A stretch of DNA of 64,000 bases from Naegleria lovaniensis (taxonomy: Eukaryota; Heterolobosea; Eutetramitea; Acrasida; Naegleriidae), in contig NW_025407834.1 in the NCBI RefSeq assembly GCF_003324165.1, forward strand, positions 496,001 to 560,000, given 5' to 3'. The notes under the pieces are model-generated. The model did no database searches and was not told where the DNA came from. It worked only from the letters and a program-made list of their open reading frames with translations. Shown in pieces: positions 12,367 through 22,592 of the stretch (position 1 is its first letter; every line of letters begins with the position of its first letter). The position numbers and the translations under genes were made by a program.

Positions 12367-13714
12367 CTAAATGTTGGAATCAACAACATCAGTTCTTTGA
12401 GCACATCGAAGTTTGGCACTTCTACTTCTCACATTAGTTTCAATCTCCTCTTCGTCAGGGGTTACTAATTTCTTTGTGACCTTCTTAAAGTACGTATTGT
12501 TTTCCTTAATAAACTCTTTTGCAATTCGATCTTCAAGTGAATGATAGCTCACTACGACCAGCCTTCCAGTACCGAGTTTTAATACATCTCGTGTAGCGTC
12601 TAAAGCAGTAGCTAGAGCACCCAATTCATCATTTACGTATATTCTAATAGCTTGAAATGTTTTTGTAGCGGGATGAATTTTTTTCTTTTTTCGATCCTTA
12701 AATGGTGTAATGCTTTCAATAAGGTTTGCCAACTCTAGAGTCGTGTCAAATGGTTTTACATTGTTTCTGTAATGAACAATAGATTTTGCAATTTTAGATG
12801 CATTTTCCTCTTCACCAAATTTTGCAATGATCATTCTCAAGTCCAATTCCGACATGTTATTGAGGACCTCTCGAGCTGTTGGGCAGTTCTCATCGGATGG
12901 ATTCATTCTCATGTCTTTTTCATGACGATAATGAGCATACGGTATGATTAAATGTGTGAGAAATATTACATTTCATACTCACCTAGCGGGCCATCCCTTA
13001 AAAAAGAAAAACCTCTGTGGCCATAATCCAATTGCATTGAAGACACACCTAAATCAAATACTATTCCGTCAATCACATGTGAACCAATTGGTTTCTGTTT
13101 GACATCTAACTTTGGCAATATCGTCTCTGTTACTAGTTGTTTCAAATTTCTAAAATTTACTCCGTACACTTCAAGTCGATCTTTCCCAAATTTATCGTGA
13201 ATTAATTTTTCATGTTGTTGAATAATAGGGTTGCTGTAATAATCTGTGTCAATTCCAATGACTTTAGAGTTCGGATACATTTTCAAAATTTCTGTCGTAT
13301 AGCCACCAGCTCCAAATGTGGCATCAATAAATATAAATTGTTCCTCATGATCATTCTTTTTGATACAAGTTGATTTCTTGCTTGGTCCGATTTTTGCATG
13401 CTTGTTACTACGTTGAGTCATTTCCGAGTGGTTGATTTTAGCTCTGAAGGTCTTAATAATTCACAACATTGTTTTACAAGTACGGGAACATGGTTTTCAT
13501 ATTCTGTGGAAGAGTCTGTGTGGAGTTGTTGTGTAGTTGTTAAATTGTTTTTTGTATTTGTATGTATTCTTGAAGTTGAGAAAAACTTTTTACTCGTAAT
13601 TATTGAAATAGCACTTTCATGAGAATAATTTCCAACACTAATTATTGAAGCTGCTTTAACATTGGAATATTTATGATCGCAAATACAAAAACCTCGTCCG
13701 ACAAATCGAAACAT
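12367..13714 (-). CDS. RsmH/METTL15 rRNA (cytosine-N4) methyltransferase, probably mitochondrial
   Basis: Exons 13714-12983 and 12914-12367 flank a 68-bp GTGAGT intron, giving about 426 residues with one missing base restored in an A run near 13420. Visible motifs are HVPVLVKQCCELL, the SAM-binding FIDATFGAGGYTTEIL, FDLGVSSMQLDYGHRGFSF and, reconstituted across the intron, DGPLDMRMNPSD, the RsmH signature. Near the C-terminus is the SYHSLEDRIAKEFI motif. Bacterial RsmH methylates 16S C1402; METTL15 does the equivalent in mitochondria. The first 70 or so residues are basic and serine-rich, consistent with a mitochondrial presequence. A poorly conserved Lys-rich insert follows the first motif. 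Confidence 0.85.
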
Positions 13715-13783
13715 TTTTTAAAGATTGAAAAAATTAATAATTGTTTGAATTATTAAAAAAATACTCTAAACATTGCCACATCA

Positions 13784-13954
13784 ATGTCCCGTGTCGTCCA
13801 CACCAAAACCACCACTCAACAAACGAAACAAAATCAAGATAAAAAACAAACTCCGAAAACAACCAATCAACAACCGAATAACAGCAACAGCAATAATCAA
13901 CAACCCGTCAAAAAAGACAAATTTCCAGGACAAGGTCGGAAATTGGGAGACTGA
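13784..13954 (+). CDS. 56-residue protein ending in an SHP-type Cdc48/p97-binding motif
   Basis: This small frame reads MSRVVHTKTTTQQ, then an Asn/Gln/Lys/Thr-rich disordered middle, and ends KKDKFPGQGRKLGD. The last ten residues fit the SHP box (F-x-G-x-G-x-x-L-G) through which p47, Ufd1 and Derlin-1 bind the N-domain of the AAA ATPase Cdc48/p97; in Derlin-1 it also sits at the C-terminus. The gene lies between the divergent rRNA methyltransferase gene (69 bp upstream) and the convergent BUB3 gene (24 bp downstream). The low-complexity composition weakens the coding case, but the exact motif just before the stop supports it. The other frame across this region shows no comparable ending. Confidence 0.5.
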   Translation: MSRVVHTKTTTQQTKQNQDKKQTPKTTNQQPNNSNSNNQQPVKKDKFPGQGRKLGD

Positions 13955-13977
13955 GACGATAACCAAAATGGAATGAT

Positions 13978-14991
13978 CTAGACCAATTTCTTGATGCAGA
14001 TTCTATCAGCAGGATGACTCTGATTTCCCATTTCCCAAGTATACGAAACTGCAAATGCTAAATAATTACCTGTGCAGTTGAATGAAATTGCAGCAATGCT
14101 TGTTTCAAATGGGCTTGTACTATTCAACTTCTTCTTGTTAATTCTGTCCCAGAGTGCGATTGTGCCATCACATCCACCTGTAGCAAATATTTCATACTTT
14201 GGATGTGCCGCAATAGTATTTATGGGATATAGAGTTTCTACTTGTTGAGAGGTCTTTGTTCTATGACATTTGAAAGCATAATTATTTTGCATATCCCCTT
14301 GTTGAATATGTTTGACTGCAATTCTACCTTCTAAAGATCCTATAGCAAATGTGTTACTATCTCTGAAACACTTGATACATCTTGTTTGATGTTTGAGCCC
14401 TGTATTTTGTCGTGTTGTGATTTTAAGAGGAGATCGTTGTGGATCTTGTCTTAAGGTAACAATAAACACTAATAAATCTTGTGTTCCAACCAACAGTTTT
14501 GTTCCATCTGGAGTAATATCCATACAGTACACTTTCTTTTCTAAATCAAGAGTTTGTAAACAAGCATTATTAGAAATGTCCCATAATTTCAGTGTGTTGT
14601 CCCAGCTTCCTGTAATCACCCAATTAGGTTGATTTGGAACCACAGAAATACACTTGATGGCAGATTTATGAAAATCTGAGACTTGTCCAACGAATGATTT
14701 ATCACCAGTTTTCAAATTATATTTCATTAATTTGCCATCCAAATCTCCGCTAAAGCAATATTGATCATTCACAGAAAAGCATCCCGAGAGAACACTTTTT
14801 GAGTGTTCATATTTCGAGACGATTGTGTTCAGAGTGACATTGTAGACGCGAACAGAGTTATCCCAACTAGTGACTAGCAAGAGGTCAGCATTGTGTGATG
14901 AAAAGTTTAATGATGATATTCCGTCCTTGGGAGGGTCCTTTAAATCAAAGTGGTCCGTGGAATATTTAGGATTGATAATGGTAGAACTCAT
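13978..14991 (-). CDS. BUB3: Mitotic checkpoint protein BUB3 (WD40)
   Basis: This intron-free frame encodes 337 residues forming a seven-bladed WD40 propeller of the BUB3/RAE1 group. DGISSLNFS near the N-terminus, VITGSWDNTLKLWD, HQTRCIKCF, then GSLEGRIAVKH and YAFKCHR are diagnostic. The ending AVSYTWEMGNQSHPADRI matches BUB3 (SY-x-x-E with HPxDxIxI) better than RAE1. BUB3 binds phosphorylated MELT repeats and recruits BUB1/BUBR1 to kinetochores. Length equals the family norm. The gene converges on the SHP-box microprotein gene with 23 bp between stops. Confidence 0.88.
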   Translation of the reverse strand: MSSTIINPKYSTDHFDLKDPPKDGISSLNFSSHNADLLLVTSWDNSVRVYNVTLNTIVSKYEHSKSVLSGCFSVNDQYCFSGDLDGKLMKYNLKTGDKSFVGQVSDFHKSAIKCISVVPNQPNWVITGSWDNTLKLWDISNNACLQTLDLEKKVYCMDITPDGTKLLVGTQDLLVFIVTLRQDPQRSPLKITTRQNTGLKHQTRCIKCFRDSNTFAIGSLEGRIAVKHIQQGDMQNNYAFKCHRTKTSQQVETLYPINTIAAHPKYEIFATGGCDGTIALWDRINKKKLNSTSPFETSIAAISFNCTGNYLAFAVSYTWEMGNQSHPADRICIKKLV

Positions 14992-15156
14992 TGGCTAGGC
15001 TAAGATGTGCGTTTTTCAATTTTTGTTTTTTTTTGTTTTCAAAATTTGAATGGCGCCAAAGCCTGTCGCCCAATTCAACCAAGCCTTGTTAAAAACAAAT
15101 TTTAATAAATCTTGAAGTTATTCTTGTCGCATATAGTTCGTTCCAAGCTCGAGAAA

Positions 15157-16417
15157 CTATTTGCTAGCTGGTTTAGGCTTGCTAGATTCATAACTGAAGG
15201 CAAATACACCTGCAAAGCTTAAAAAGACGCCAATCCAACCAAAGGCAGTGAAGGTTACACCAAAGAATAAAAAGCTGACTAGAAGTGTCAATAATTTGTA
15301 AGAGGCATTAGCAATAGAAATGGAAGTATTTGAAACAAGTTTAAGAAGGAAGAAGTAAGCAAGTCCAATAGAGAATCCGAAACATGATGTGATCACAAGG
15401 GAAAGCCAATCACCAGAATCAAATGACTCAAACATGGCATAAACATCATCTAAATTTTCCTTCATCAAGGAAATGCATATTAGCATGGGAATTGAGAGGA
15501 AATTTCTTGCAAAATTCATTCCTGTTGGAGTTTGGTTTGGAAGCCAATTGTTTAAAAGCCTCTTTTCGGCAATAGGAATTATCACAGAACAGGCAGTGTT
15601 TAAGATGACCCAATGAAATCCATTCCATTTAAGGGTGACTGGTAATTAAATGTTTTTGTATCAGACGACATAAAACACGTCAAATACTTACAATCTGTAA
15701 AGCTATAAAACACGCTTCCAATAAACACTGAAAGTAATGATAATCGAATTACATTGTTAGTTTGATATCCGAAAAATAAGGTTTCGATAAGGGCTGTTAA
15801 TAAGGGAACCAAATTTCTGGTGACTGTTACCAACGGAACGCTGACAATTCTTAAACCCTCAAGAGAAGTCCAAGTCAATAAAACAAAGAAAAAGCTGGTG
15901 GGTAGCAAATATACCATTTCTTTCATGTTAGGCATTTTGAACGGTAAGATGCTATCCAGTCGAATAAAACAAACAAAAATACACTGAAAATATTCTGTAA
16001 AGTAATAATCACAAGTGGAGAGGTAAACTTCATGGACAAGTACTTGTTAGCAAGCGTGAGGGTGATAGAAGAAAGGCCTTGAACTCCAATCCAAAACCAG
16101 GCCTTTGAAAATACTGAATCTGATTTAACCAGAGTGAGATAACCTTTAAAGCTACCTCTATTTGCAGAGATCCATTCGTTCATTTCTGTTTGGTCTTCAA
16201 TTTTGGTTGTGTTCATGAGCAATGAATAATGGATAGACTCGCTAGATGGAATTTTGAATTTTTCCATGGATGCAATTTTTAAAGCTTCAATTGTTTTAAA
16301 GGATCCTGATGACTCTAAATCTAGCATCACGGATTGACCTAGAAGTGTTTTAATTTCAATTGTGTTTGGAAAGGATGAAGTACTTGTATTATCCGCCATG
16401 TGATGATGATTAGCCAA
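15157..16417 (-). CDS. Nucleotide-sugar/triose-phosphate-type transporter with N-terminal ubiquitin-like region
   Basis: Exons 16417-15692 and 15638-15157 flank a 53-bp GTAAGT intron, giving about 402 residues if one base is restored in an A run near 15926. Residues about 20-100 look like a beta-grasp ubiquitin-like segment: IEIKTLLGQSVMLDLES, then KFKIPSSESIHYSLL and ending GYLTLVKS. About ten hydrophobic spans follow, with the drug/metabolite transporter layout of Golgi nucleotide-sugar carriers; LTLANKYLSMKFTSPLVI corresponds to the first conserved pair of helices. VPLVTVTRNLVPLLTA and SISIANASYKLLTLLVSFLF are also typical. Substrate cannot be named, though GDP-mannose-type transporters (Vrg4/GONST) are closest by eye. 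The C-terminus SSKPKPASK is short and basic. Confidence 0.7.
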
Positions 16418-16774
16418 TCAGTAATGATGATGTAGTGGTGCTTCGGAATTACACACAAGGGAGTCAGTGAGCAGGAGAACGTGAGAGAAGATGAATTTGG
16501 TACGGACCACCTGGTGTTGTTGTTGATTGTGTGCCAGTGTAAATTTTCAGAATCACAGCAAAAGGCTCAACAAGAAGTCTTATTTTTTTGGGAGTCGTTG
16601 AGCAGTAATTTTCTGAACTTGTTTGCAAAACAAAGAAAATTGAATTAAAATGAGCAAATGTATCAAAAACAATGCTTTCAAAAGATTTCCTGGTTGAACC
16701 ATTATCATTCTATGAAAATATGGCATTCAACATTATTACCATGGTAATTTCTATCCTTATGGCTCATCTATTCT
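16418..16774. other. Intergenic region, nothing recognised
   Basis: About 360 bp lie between the transporter start and the end of the J-protein gene, which is on the same strand. It presumably carries the transporter promoter. No repeat, RNA gene or open frame with support was seen. Confidence 0.4.
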
Positions 16775-17582
16775 TTAATGATTGGGAGGAGATTGTTTGT
16801 AATATTTAGTATCTACATAGGCTCTGCTTTGATTTTGAATCAGTAATTGCCTTACTTGTTCAGGAACTTGAGAGCGTTTTTGTGAATCTGCTTCTTTGTC
16901 GTTGGCCATTGGATGAACGACGTCGATGATCTTACCATATTCCCCCATGTGAAAATTGATAATGATTCCAGTTTCATTCTTGTGACCACCATAAATGTCA
17001 TGACAAGCTTACCTCTTCCTGAGATTTGTAATTCTTATAAACTGAATTGTACCACATTGTTAATTTAACTCCCCACAACATGAACACGGCTCCAACAATC
17101 AACAAGATAAATTTCAAAGGACTCTTTTTGTGTTTCCTCATTTCGACAAACATTGCTTCGTGAGATCTTCTCAAAGCTTCCATGTCCTCTTTCTTTCGTT
17201 TTGCGAGAGACTCCACAAACTTCTTCTTTTCCTCTTCCGAAAGATGTATGGTTCTTATTCTTTGATTGGTTTGTTCCGAACGATGATGTTCAAATTCTCG
17301 TTGATGTTTTAATAATTCTTCATGACGTTCTTTATTCCGCATTTCTGCATCGTATTCTGCTCTCTTGAGCGGATCTGATAATGTCTTGTAGGCGTCATTG
17401 ACTTGTTTAAACAGTTCTTCATCACCATTCTTGTTATCGGGATGATGTTGCTTGACAAGCTGAAGAAAGGCTTGTTTGATTTGTTTCGGTGATGAGGTGC
17501 GGGAAACTCCTAACACTTGGTACAAATTATGATGAGAAGATGAAACTGCTTGTAAATGCAATCTCGATGTTTTGAAGAACAT
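16775..17582 (-). CDS. Membrane-anchored J-domain protein (DnaJ family), possibly mitochondrial
   Basis: The J domain occupies residues 17-80: HNLYQVLGVSRTSSPKQIKQ, the HPD tripeptide in KQHHPDNK, and YKTLSDPLKRAEYD. A charged helical region follows, then a single hydrophobic span, LKFILLIVGAVFMLWGVKLT. The N-terminus MFFKTSRLHLQAVSSSHH is presequence-like. Exon 1 ends at 17013 on GTAAGC; reading straight on gives a stop four codons later. Splicing out 34 bp (16979-17012) instead continues in frame for 67 residues (NETGIIINFHMGEYGKIIDV and onward) to the stop at 16775, for 257 residues in all. That open, non-repetitive continuation favours the spliced form, though a 34-bp intron is unusually short. 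Confidence 0.72.
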
Positions 17583-18021
17583 GTTAATATTTACAAATAA
17601 TATTTCGGAATGATTAACGAAAATTATTCACACAAAATTTTTCTCGAGAGGTTGCAGTGAAAGAATGAGAGCGTTTTTTAATTGATGATCAAGTCGCCGT
17701 TATTATGCTTCGCCTTCCAAAGATTCTTAATGTTTAAGGTTTTACAATAAACCTGTTCCCAAAGTTCTCCTAGCATTCTTAACTTGTCCATGATCCTTTT
17801 TGAGTGCTATTTCACCTCGCAAAAGGACTTATCACAACCTCCTTGAAATGATTAACCAAAATAAAGGTAAATTTTTTGGCGCGATTCGGGGTGTTTGGTA
17901 CATATGGACATCTTTCCATTTCAAATATTGTAAAACAACTCCGTGATATCCTTTTCTTCCTCCATTCCACTGTTAAAAGTGCACTCGTTCTGAGAAAAGT
18001 ACGAACGAAACACAAAAAAGA
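17583..18021. other. Divergent promoter region
   Basis: About 440 bp lie between the J-protein gene (minus) and a secreted-protein gene (plus). It holds only short spurious frames of 60-67 codons and must carry both promoters. No obvious repeat or RNA gene. Confidence 0.4.
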
Positions 18022-18795
18022 ATGTCATCTCTCCAACTCGCCCTTCTTTCAGCAGTACTGAGTTTGCTCTTATTTTCTCTCCATTCAGTGTGTGCAGCTC
18101 ATCATTCCTCCAGCCCAATGGCTCAATCCTTGCCTTTCAAGCTCATTCGTATGCAAGAACATTTTCAGGGAGCTAAAGTCATTGCAACTCCACAAAAAGA
18201 TGTTTCGTATTCCTTGCAAACTGGACCAAAGTTGTTTCTGTCTAAACCAAGTGAGGAACCATTGCATCCCATTTGGCCTCTCCAATTCAATTGTACTCTC
18301 GCCAAGATCACACCCTTCAACCATGACATTCAATGGACCAAGCTTTATTATGATTACAAGAACAAGCTTGGAAGATTTGATTTCTTTGACAACTATTACG
18401 ACATGGACAACTCATGGGGCTCGATCAATATGACCATCTTGTGGATTGGAAATGTGGTATGGTATGTTTATCCCAAAGTTAAACAATGCTCGCTGCGATC
18501 GAAAAACCTTCCTCTCATTTCTCCAGATTGGCTCAAAATGACGAATTATGTAGGGAGAACTCTGTTCAGGGAGATGTACTCAGATGTATGGCAGTTTCCA
18601 AACGTCGATGAGCTCGATGGAATGAGATACTATCATAGGGTTGGAAATTCTTCTGAAACCAAAACTCCTCTTCGAAGCACCAATCAGATCAATGATCCTG
18701 GAGCTACAGATTATTTCGATTTCACAGTAGGTCCTTCACACTTTAGCTTGTATCAAGTTCCAGTGTATTGTAAAGACGATATTTTCAACCATTAA
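18022..18795 (+). CDS. Secreted protein of unknown function
   Basis: A 257-residue intron-free frame begins with a strong signal peptide (LALLSAVLSLLLFSLHSVCA, cleavage expected near residue 25). The mature part has N-glycosylation sequons NCT, NMT and NSS. Aromatic-rich strands include WTKLYYDYKNKLGRFDFF and ILWIGNVVWYVYPKVKQCS, followed by SPDWLKMTNYVGRTLF. This beta-rich layout, with YYDY near the start and PDWL in the middle, vaguely recalls ependymin-like or other amoebal secreted lipid-binding proteins, but I cannot assign a family. Export to a lysosome-like compartment or outside the cell is inferred from the leader only. Confidence 0.65.
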   Translation: MSSLQLALLSAVLSLLLFSLHSVCAAHHSSSPMAQSLPFKLIRMQEHFQGAKVIATPQKDVSYSLQTGPKLFLSKPSEEPLHPIWPLQFNCTLAKITPFNHDIQWTKLYYDYKNKLGRFDFFDNYYDMDNSWGSINMTILWIGNVVWYVYPKVKQCSLRSKNLPLISPDWLKMTNYVGRTLFREMYSDVWQFPNVDELDGMRYYHRVGNSSETKTPLRSTNQINDPGATDYFDFTVGPSHFSLYQVPVYCKDDIFNH

Positions 18796-19016
18796 ATGCA
18801 TGTAACATGAAGCACTTTTTCTCCTAAAATTTGTTGCATGAATGACTCTTGAAACACCATCTTTCTTTTGCGCATGGACTAACCAGTCCACTGATCCGAT
18901 ATGCACAAGCTTGGAATTGTTGTTTATGGTTGTCATTATAACCCATTTCTTCGCTTTCGATTGGAAAGGATAATCTCACTGCCTCTCTGTGAATACATCA
19001 ATTTGTAACCTAAAAA

Positions 19017-20304
19017 ATGCTCTCCAAAGCTTCCACTGCCATCTCTCAAGCGTTATCTTCATCACCTGCGTTGAGTGTTGGAATCGGTGCTGCAGTTGCA
19101 CTTTACGGAGCTTGGAAGTTGTATCAAAAATTGTATGCTCCTACCGTTGTGAAGAGCCTTCGAATTTTCCCTGTCAAATCATGCAGAGGTAGGTAAATTT
19201 TAAATCATGGTTTGCTTGGCATGATCTTGTGCTATTCTATGTACTTCTTTGTAATTGCAATTTTATTTTTGTTAATTTTTCATGATGAACAATGCATAAT
19301 CATGGTCTGAATTGACCATTCGCCACAAAATTATGAATAACTTTAAAATACACAACAGGATTCGAAGTTGATGAATGGGAAATTGGTGAATTCGGATTTC
19401 TCTATGATCGAGCTTGGATGATTGTCCGAGAAAAGGACAATAAATTCATCACCCAACGTGAAGTTCCAACCATGGTACTTATCAAAACAATTGTGGATCC
19501 AAAAACAGGTACCTTGCATTTGAATTTCCCAGGTATGGGAGTAAAATCAGTTCAATATACAAGACACATTGAAGTGAATGACTCAAATGCTGACAAGGTG
19601 AAAAAAGTTACTATTTGGAGCGATACTGTCACTGCTTTTGATTGTGGAAATGAAGTCGCACAATGGCTTTCAACTTGTCTTAAACAAAACGTTCGTCTCG
19701 TTCAAGTGATTGATCAATTCATCGATGCAAGAACTGACAAGACCATTGAAATTAAGCATCATCAAAGACCACCTGAAGAAGATGTGATTAGACCTTTTAC
19801 TGAGCAAGGAGTTACAATTTCATACGTTTCTCAGTTTGCTGACGCTTATCCCTTCTTACTGACTTCAGATAATTCAGTTCGTGATTTCAACAAGCAAGTC
19901 ATTGCTGACCAATCATCCAACGCAATTTCTGCATGGTTCAATACCTTGTGTACGATTTGTTTGGAGTGAACACTTACATTGATAATTGGAACTTCCGTTC
20001 AAATATTATCATTTCATCTCCAGCCATTAAACCCTATGAAGAAGAGAAATATAGACAAATTGAAATTAATGGAATACCATTGTTTGGTGTTAAACGTTGC
20101 ACGAGATGTACCATGCCAAGTGTAGATACTGCAAAGGGTGTGAAGAGAAGTTTCATTACTGACTCCCTCAATAAGCATCGTTTTTGCAAGGTTGCAGATG
20201 GTACAGTTTTTGGAATGAATTTGTGTCATCAGGCAAAGAATGTCGGATCCAAAATTCGTGTTGGACAAGAAGTGAAAGTCAAAGAAGTCGCTTTTGTTAA
20301 GTAA
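19017..20304 (+). CDS. MOSC-domain protein, mARC-like (molybdenum amidoxime-reducing)
   Basis: Exon 1 (19017-19188) encodes an N-terminal membrane anchor (ALSVGIGAAVALYGAWKLY) followed by VKSLRIFPVKSCRG. After a 170-bp GTAGGT intron the MOSC N-domain continues with FLYDRAWMIVREKDNKFITQ. The molybdenum-binding Cys lies in VKRCTRCTMPSVDTAKG, equivalent to the Cys ligand of human mARC. Before that is NWNFRSNIIISSP, matching the RPNIVI motif. Frames on either side of about 19935 join only if one base is missing, giving about 372 residues. mARC enzymes sit on the outer mitochondrial membrane and reduce N-hydroxylated compounds with cytochrome b5; that role is inferred from anchor plus domain. Confidence 0.8.
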
Positions 20305-20458
20305 AACTGCGAATTGTTTTTGTGAACATTGATCCTCAAAGCCTCGGAGGACCACATTTTGATTAAAATGGCAAAACAAGCACATTACAAGGTCTTGCTT
20401 TCCGTATGTCTCAAATGTCATAACATCATGCTGTCAACAAACATTCACGAATTAAAAA

Positions 20459-22375
20459 ATGCCCACATTTGTGCGTCGTTTAGTGAGCAAGAACAAGAAG
20501 AGATTGCAAGAAGACAACTTTGATCTAGACCTGAGTATGTTGTTGTTTGATTTTGTGCTTTCTCATCACGTTAAATGATTAAAATTTTGTACAAATTTTT
20601 CCTTGTCATCACGAATAACCACTTACCGGATAAAAAGCTTATATTACCGACAATGTGATTGCAATGGTAAGTGAGAAATATGAATCATCATGGCAATGGT
20701 TTGCAAACAAAACCGATTCGAATGAATGAATATACAACAACAATAACAACAACAATTACAACAATGGACTTGTCATTGATTTTTGAAACTACTTTTAACA
20801 ATCATGACACTTTTTCGTCCCAACAACAAAAACAACATGATAATGACATCAATCAGGGTTTTCCGAGTGAAGGTGTAGAATCGATCTATAGGTAAGCTCT
20901 CAATCCGCACAATTTAAAATACCACCATTACCCTATCCTAATGTGTCTCACAATTTGAACTACTAAAGAAATCCACGTGATGAAGTCGTAGATTTCCTTT
21001 CAACGAAACATGGAAACAAATATAAAGTCTATAACTTGTGCTCGGAAAGAGACTATAAAGATGAAATCTTTGAAGGCAGAGTGGGTATGTAGAAATTGAA
21101 TTTCAATGAATGTGTAGGGTCATATGACACAATGTTTCTCATTGCCTCATATGCTGCTTGGCAACATTTTCATTCTCGGTGGTCATTGCTGTAATCTATA
21201 ATTCTCATGCCGAAATAGCTCGTTTTCCTTTTGATGACCATCAATCTCCTCTCTTTGATTCGGTTTTGGAATTTTGTGTTGATGTTCACGAATTTTTGAG
21301 CGATGGAAAGAATAATGCTGCTGTGGTACACTGCAAAGCAGGAAAGGGAAGGTAGGTTTGAATTCAATGAATATGAAATTGAAAATCTATTGTGCCATTG
21401 ACAATACTATTTTGCTTTAACTATTCATTGAACAGAACTGGAGTAATGATTTGTTGCTATCTTGTATTTAGTCACACTTGTAAAACTGCGTTAGATTCAT
21501 TGCAATATTATGGTGACAAGAGAACAAAGGATTCCAAGGGTGTCACCATACCTTCCCAAAGAAGATATTGCTATTACTTTGAACAATACCTTAGAAATCA
21601 ATTCCCAGTGAGAGGTTCTGTAAAATTAACTCGTGTAGCATTGAGACAATTCTCTAAATCAACAAAATATTTTATTGCTATTAAGAATTTAAAGAGAGAG
21701 GAAGTTTTCACAAGCAAGCAAAGTAATAAGGTAGCTACCAACGAAGATAGCGTTGTAATAACGCTCGACGATCCAATCGAATTATCTGGAGACTTCAAAG
21801 TTTGTTGTGTGAAAAATGGAGTTAATGTTTTGAAATCAGGAAATTTGTTCCATTGTTGGCTCAACTCACGATTTATTACAAATTATGTTAAAAACGCTTG
21901 TCCTGGTAATGGTATGGGCGTTAATACTTATCACAGCTCATTGGATGATGCTATTCCTCTGATAAAAAACATCAGTTTAGGAGCTACATCAGAACAGAAA
22001 GTTTCACCAGAAAAAGATGAAAGATTGAAGAATGGACGATATGTCACAGTTTCATTGGCAAAGGATGAATTGGATGGTCCTCATTCGGACAAGCATCACA
22101 AATCTTTTGCTGAAGATTTCCAAGTTGATTTAACCTTTGAATTATGCAACATGGAAAATGTTGAAGATGACTCATACTTACTTGGCCTCATCCCAAAAGA
22201 ATTCCTTTCTGATGAACAATCCAAGAGGCTCTCAAATTCTCAAACACAGAGAAGGCAATCTGCTGTCACTCGAGGACTTATTATTGACAGCCATGATGAC
22301 ACTGTTGAAATCATTGATGAAACTGCTGATAGTGTAAAAACACCCAAAGCAGAAGATCAACACTTTTTCCAATAG
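20459..22375 (+). CDS. PTEN: PTEN phosphoinositide 3-phosphatase
   Basis: Six exons (20459-20534, 20638-20666, 20857-20891, 20969-21084, 21219-21351, 21436-22375) splice in frame to 442 residues; exons 2 and 3 are only 29 and 35 bp. The assembled N-terminus reads [20 protein letters not shown], then [20 protein letters not shown], covering the PIP2-binding segment and start of the phosphatase fold. The catalytic loop HCKAGKGR falls at residues 123-130 and the WPD-loop-like FDDH has Asp92, the same numbering as human [15 protein letters not shown] and a C2 domain follow ([20 protein letters not shown] around residues 267-286). A disordered C-terminal tail of about 120 residues replaces the human tail. 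It should antagonise PI3K signalling in motility and phagocytosis. Confidence 0.93.
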
Positions 22376-22592
22376 AAACAGTTGACTGTACTTTAGCAAA
22401 CTAGTACTCTTGCTCGAGTTCTTGCAATAAATTGAAATTCAAGCAAAAAAATTGGTGACGATCATCTGTTGAAGCGCTTTCCATCTTGCAAAAAAACCGC
22501 TTCACACCAAAAAATTTGTCAAACCCACACTTGCACAAATCATCAATTAAATTTCGGAAAAGCTGTAGAAGCAATTTCAACACCCTCTCATC

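Noticed and set aside
13398-13714. Programmed frameshift in the RsmH gene
   Set aside because: The junction is a short A run, and many unrelated genes show the same one-base loss, which fits error better than recoding.
20329-20523. 64-codon frame between the MOSC and PTEN genes
   Set aside because: It overlaps PTEN exon 1 in another frame, and the PTEN frame encodes the conserved N-terminus.
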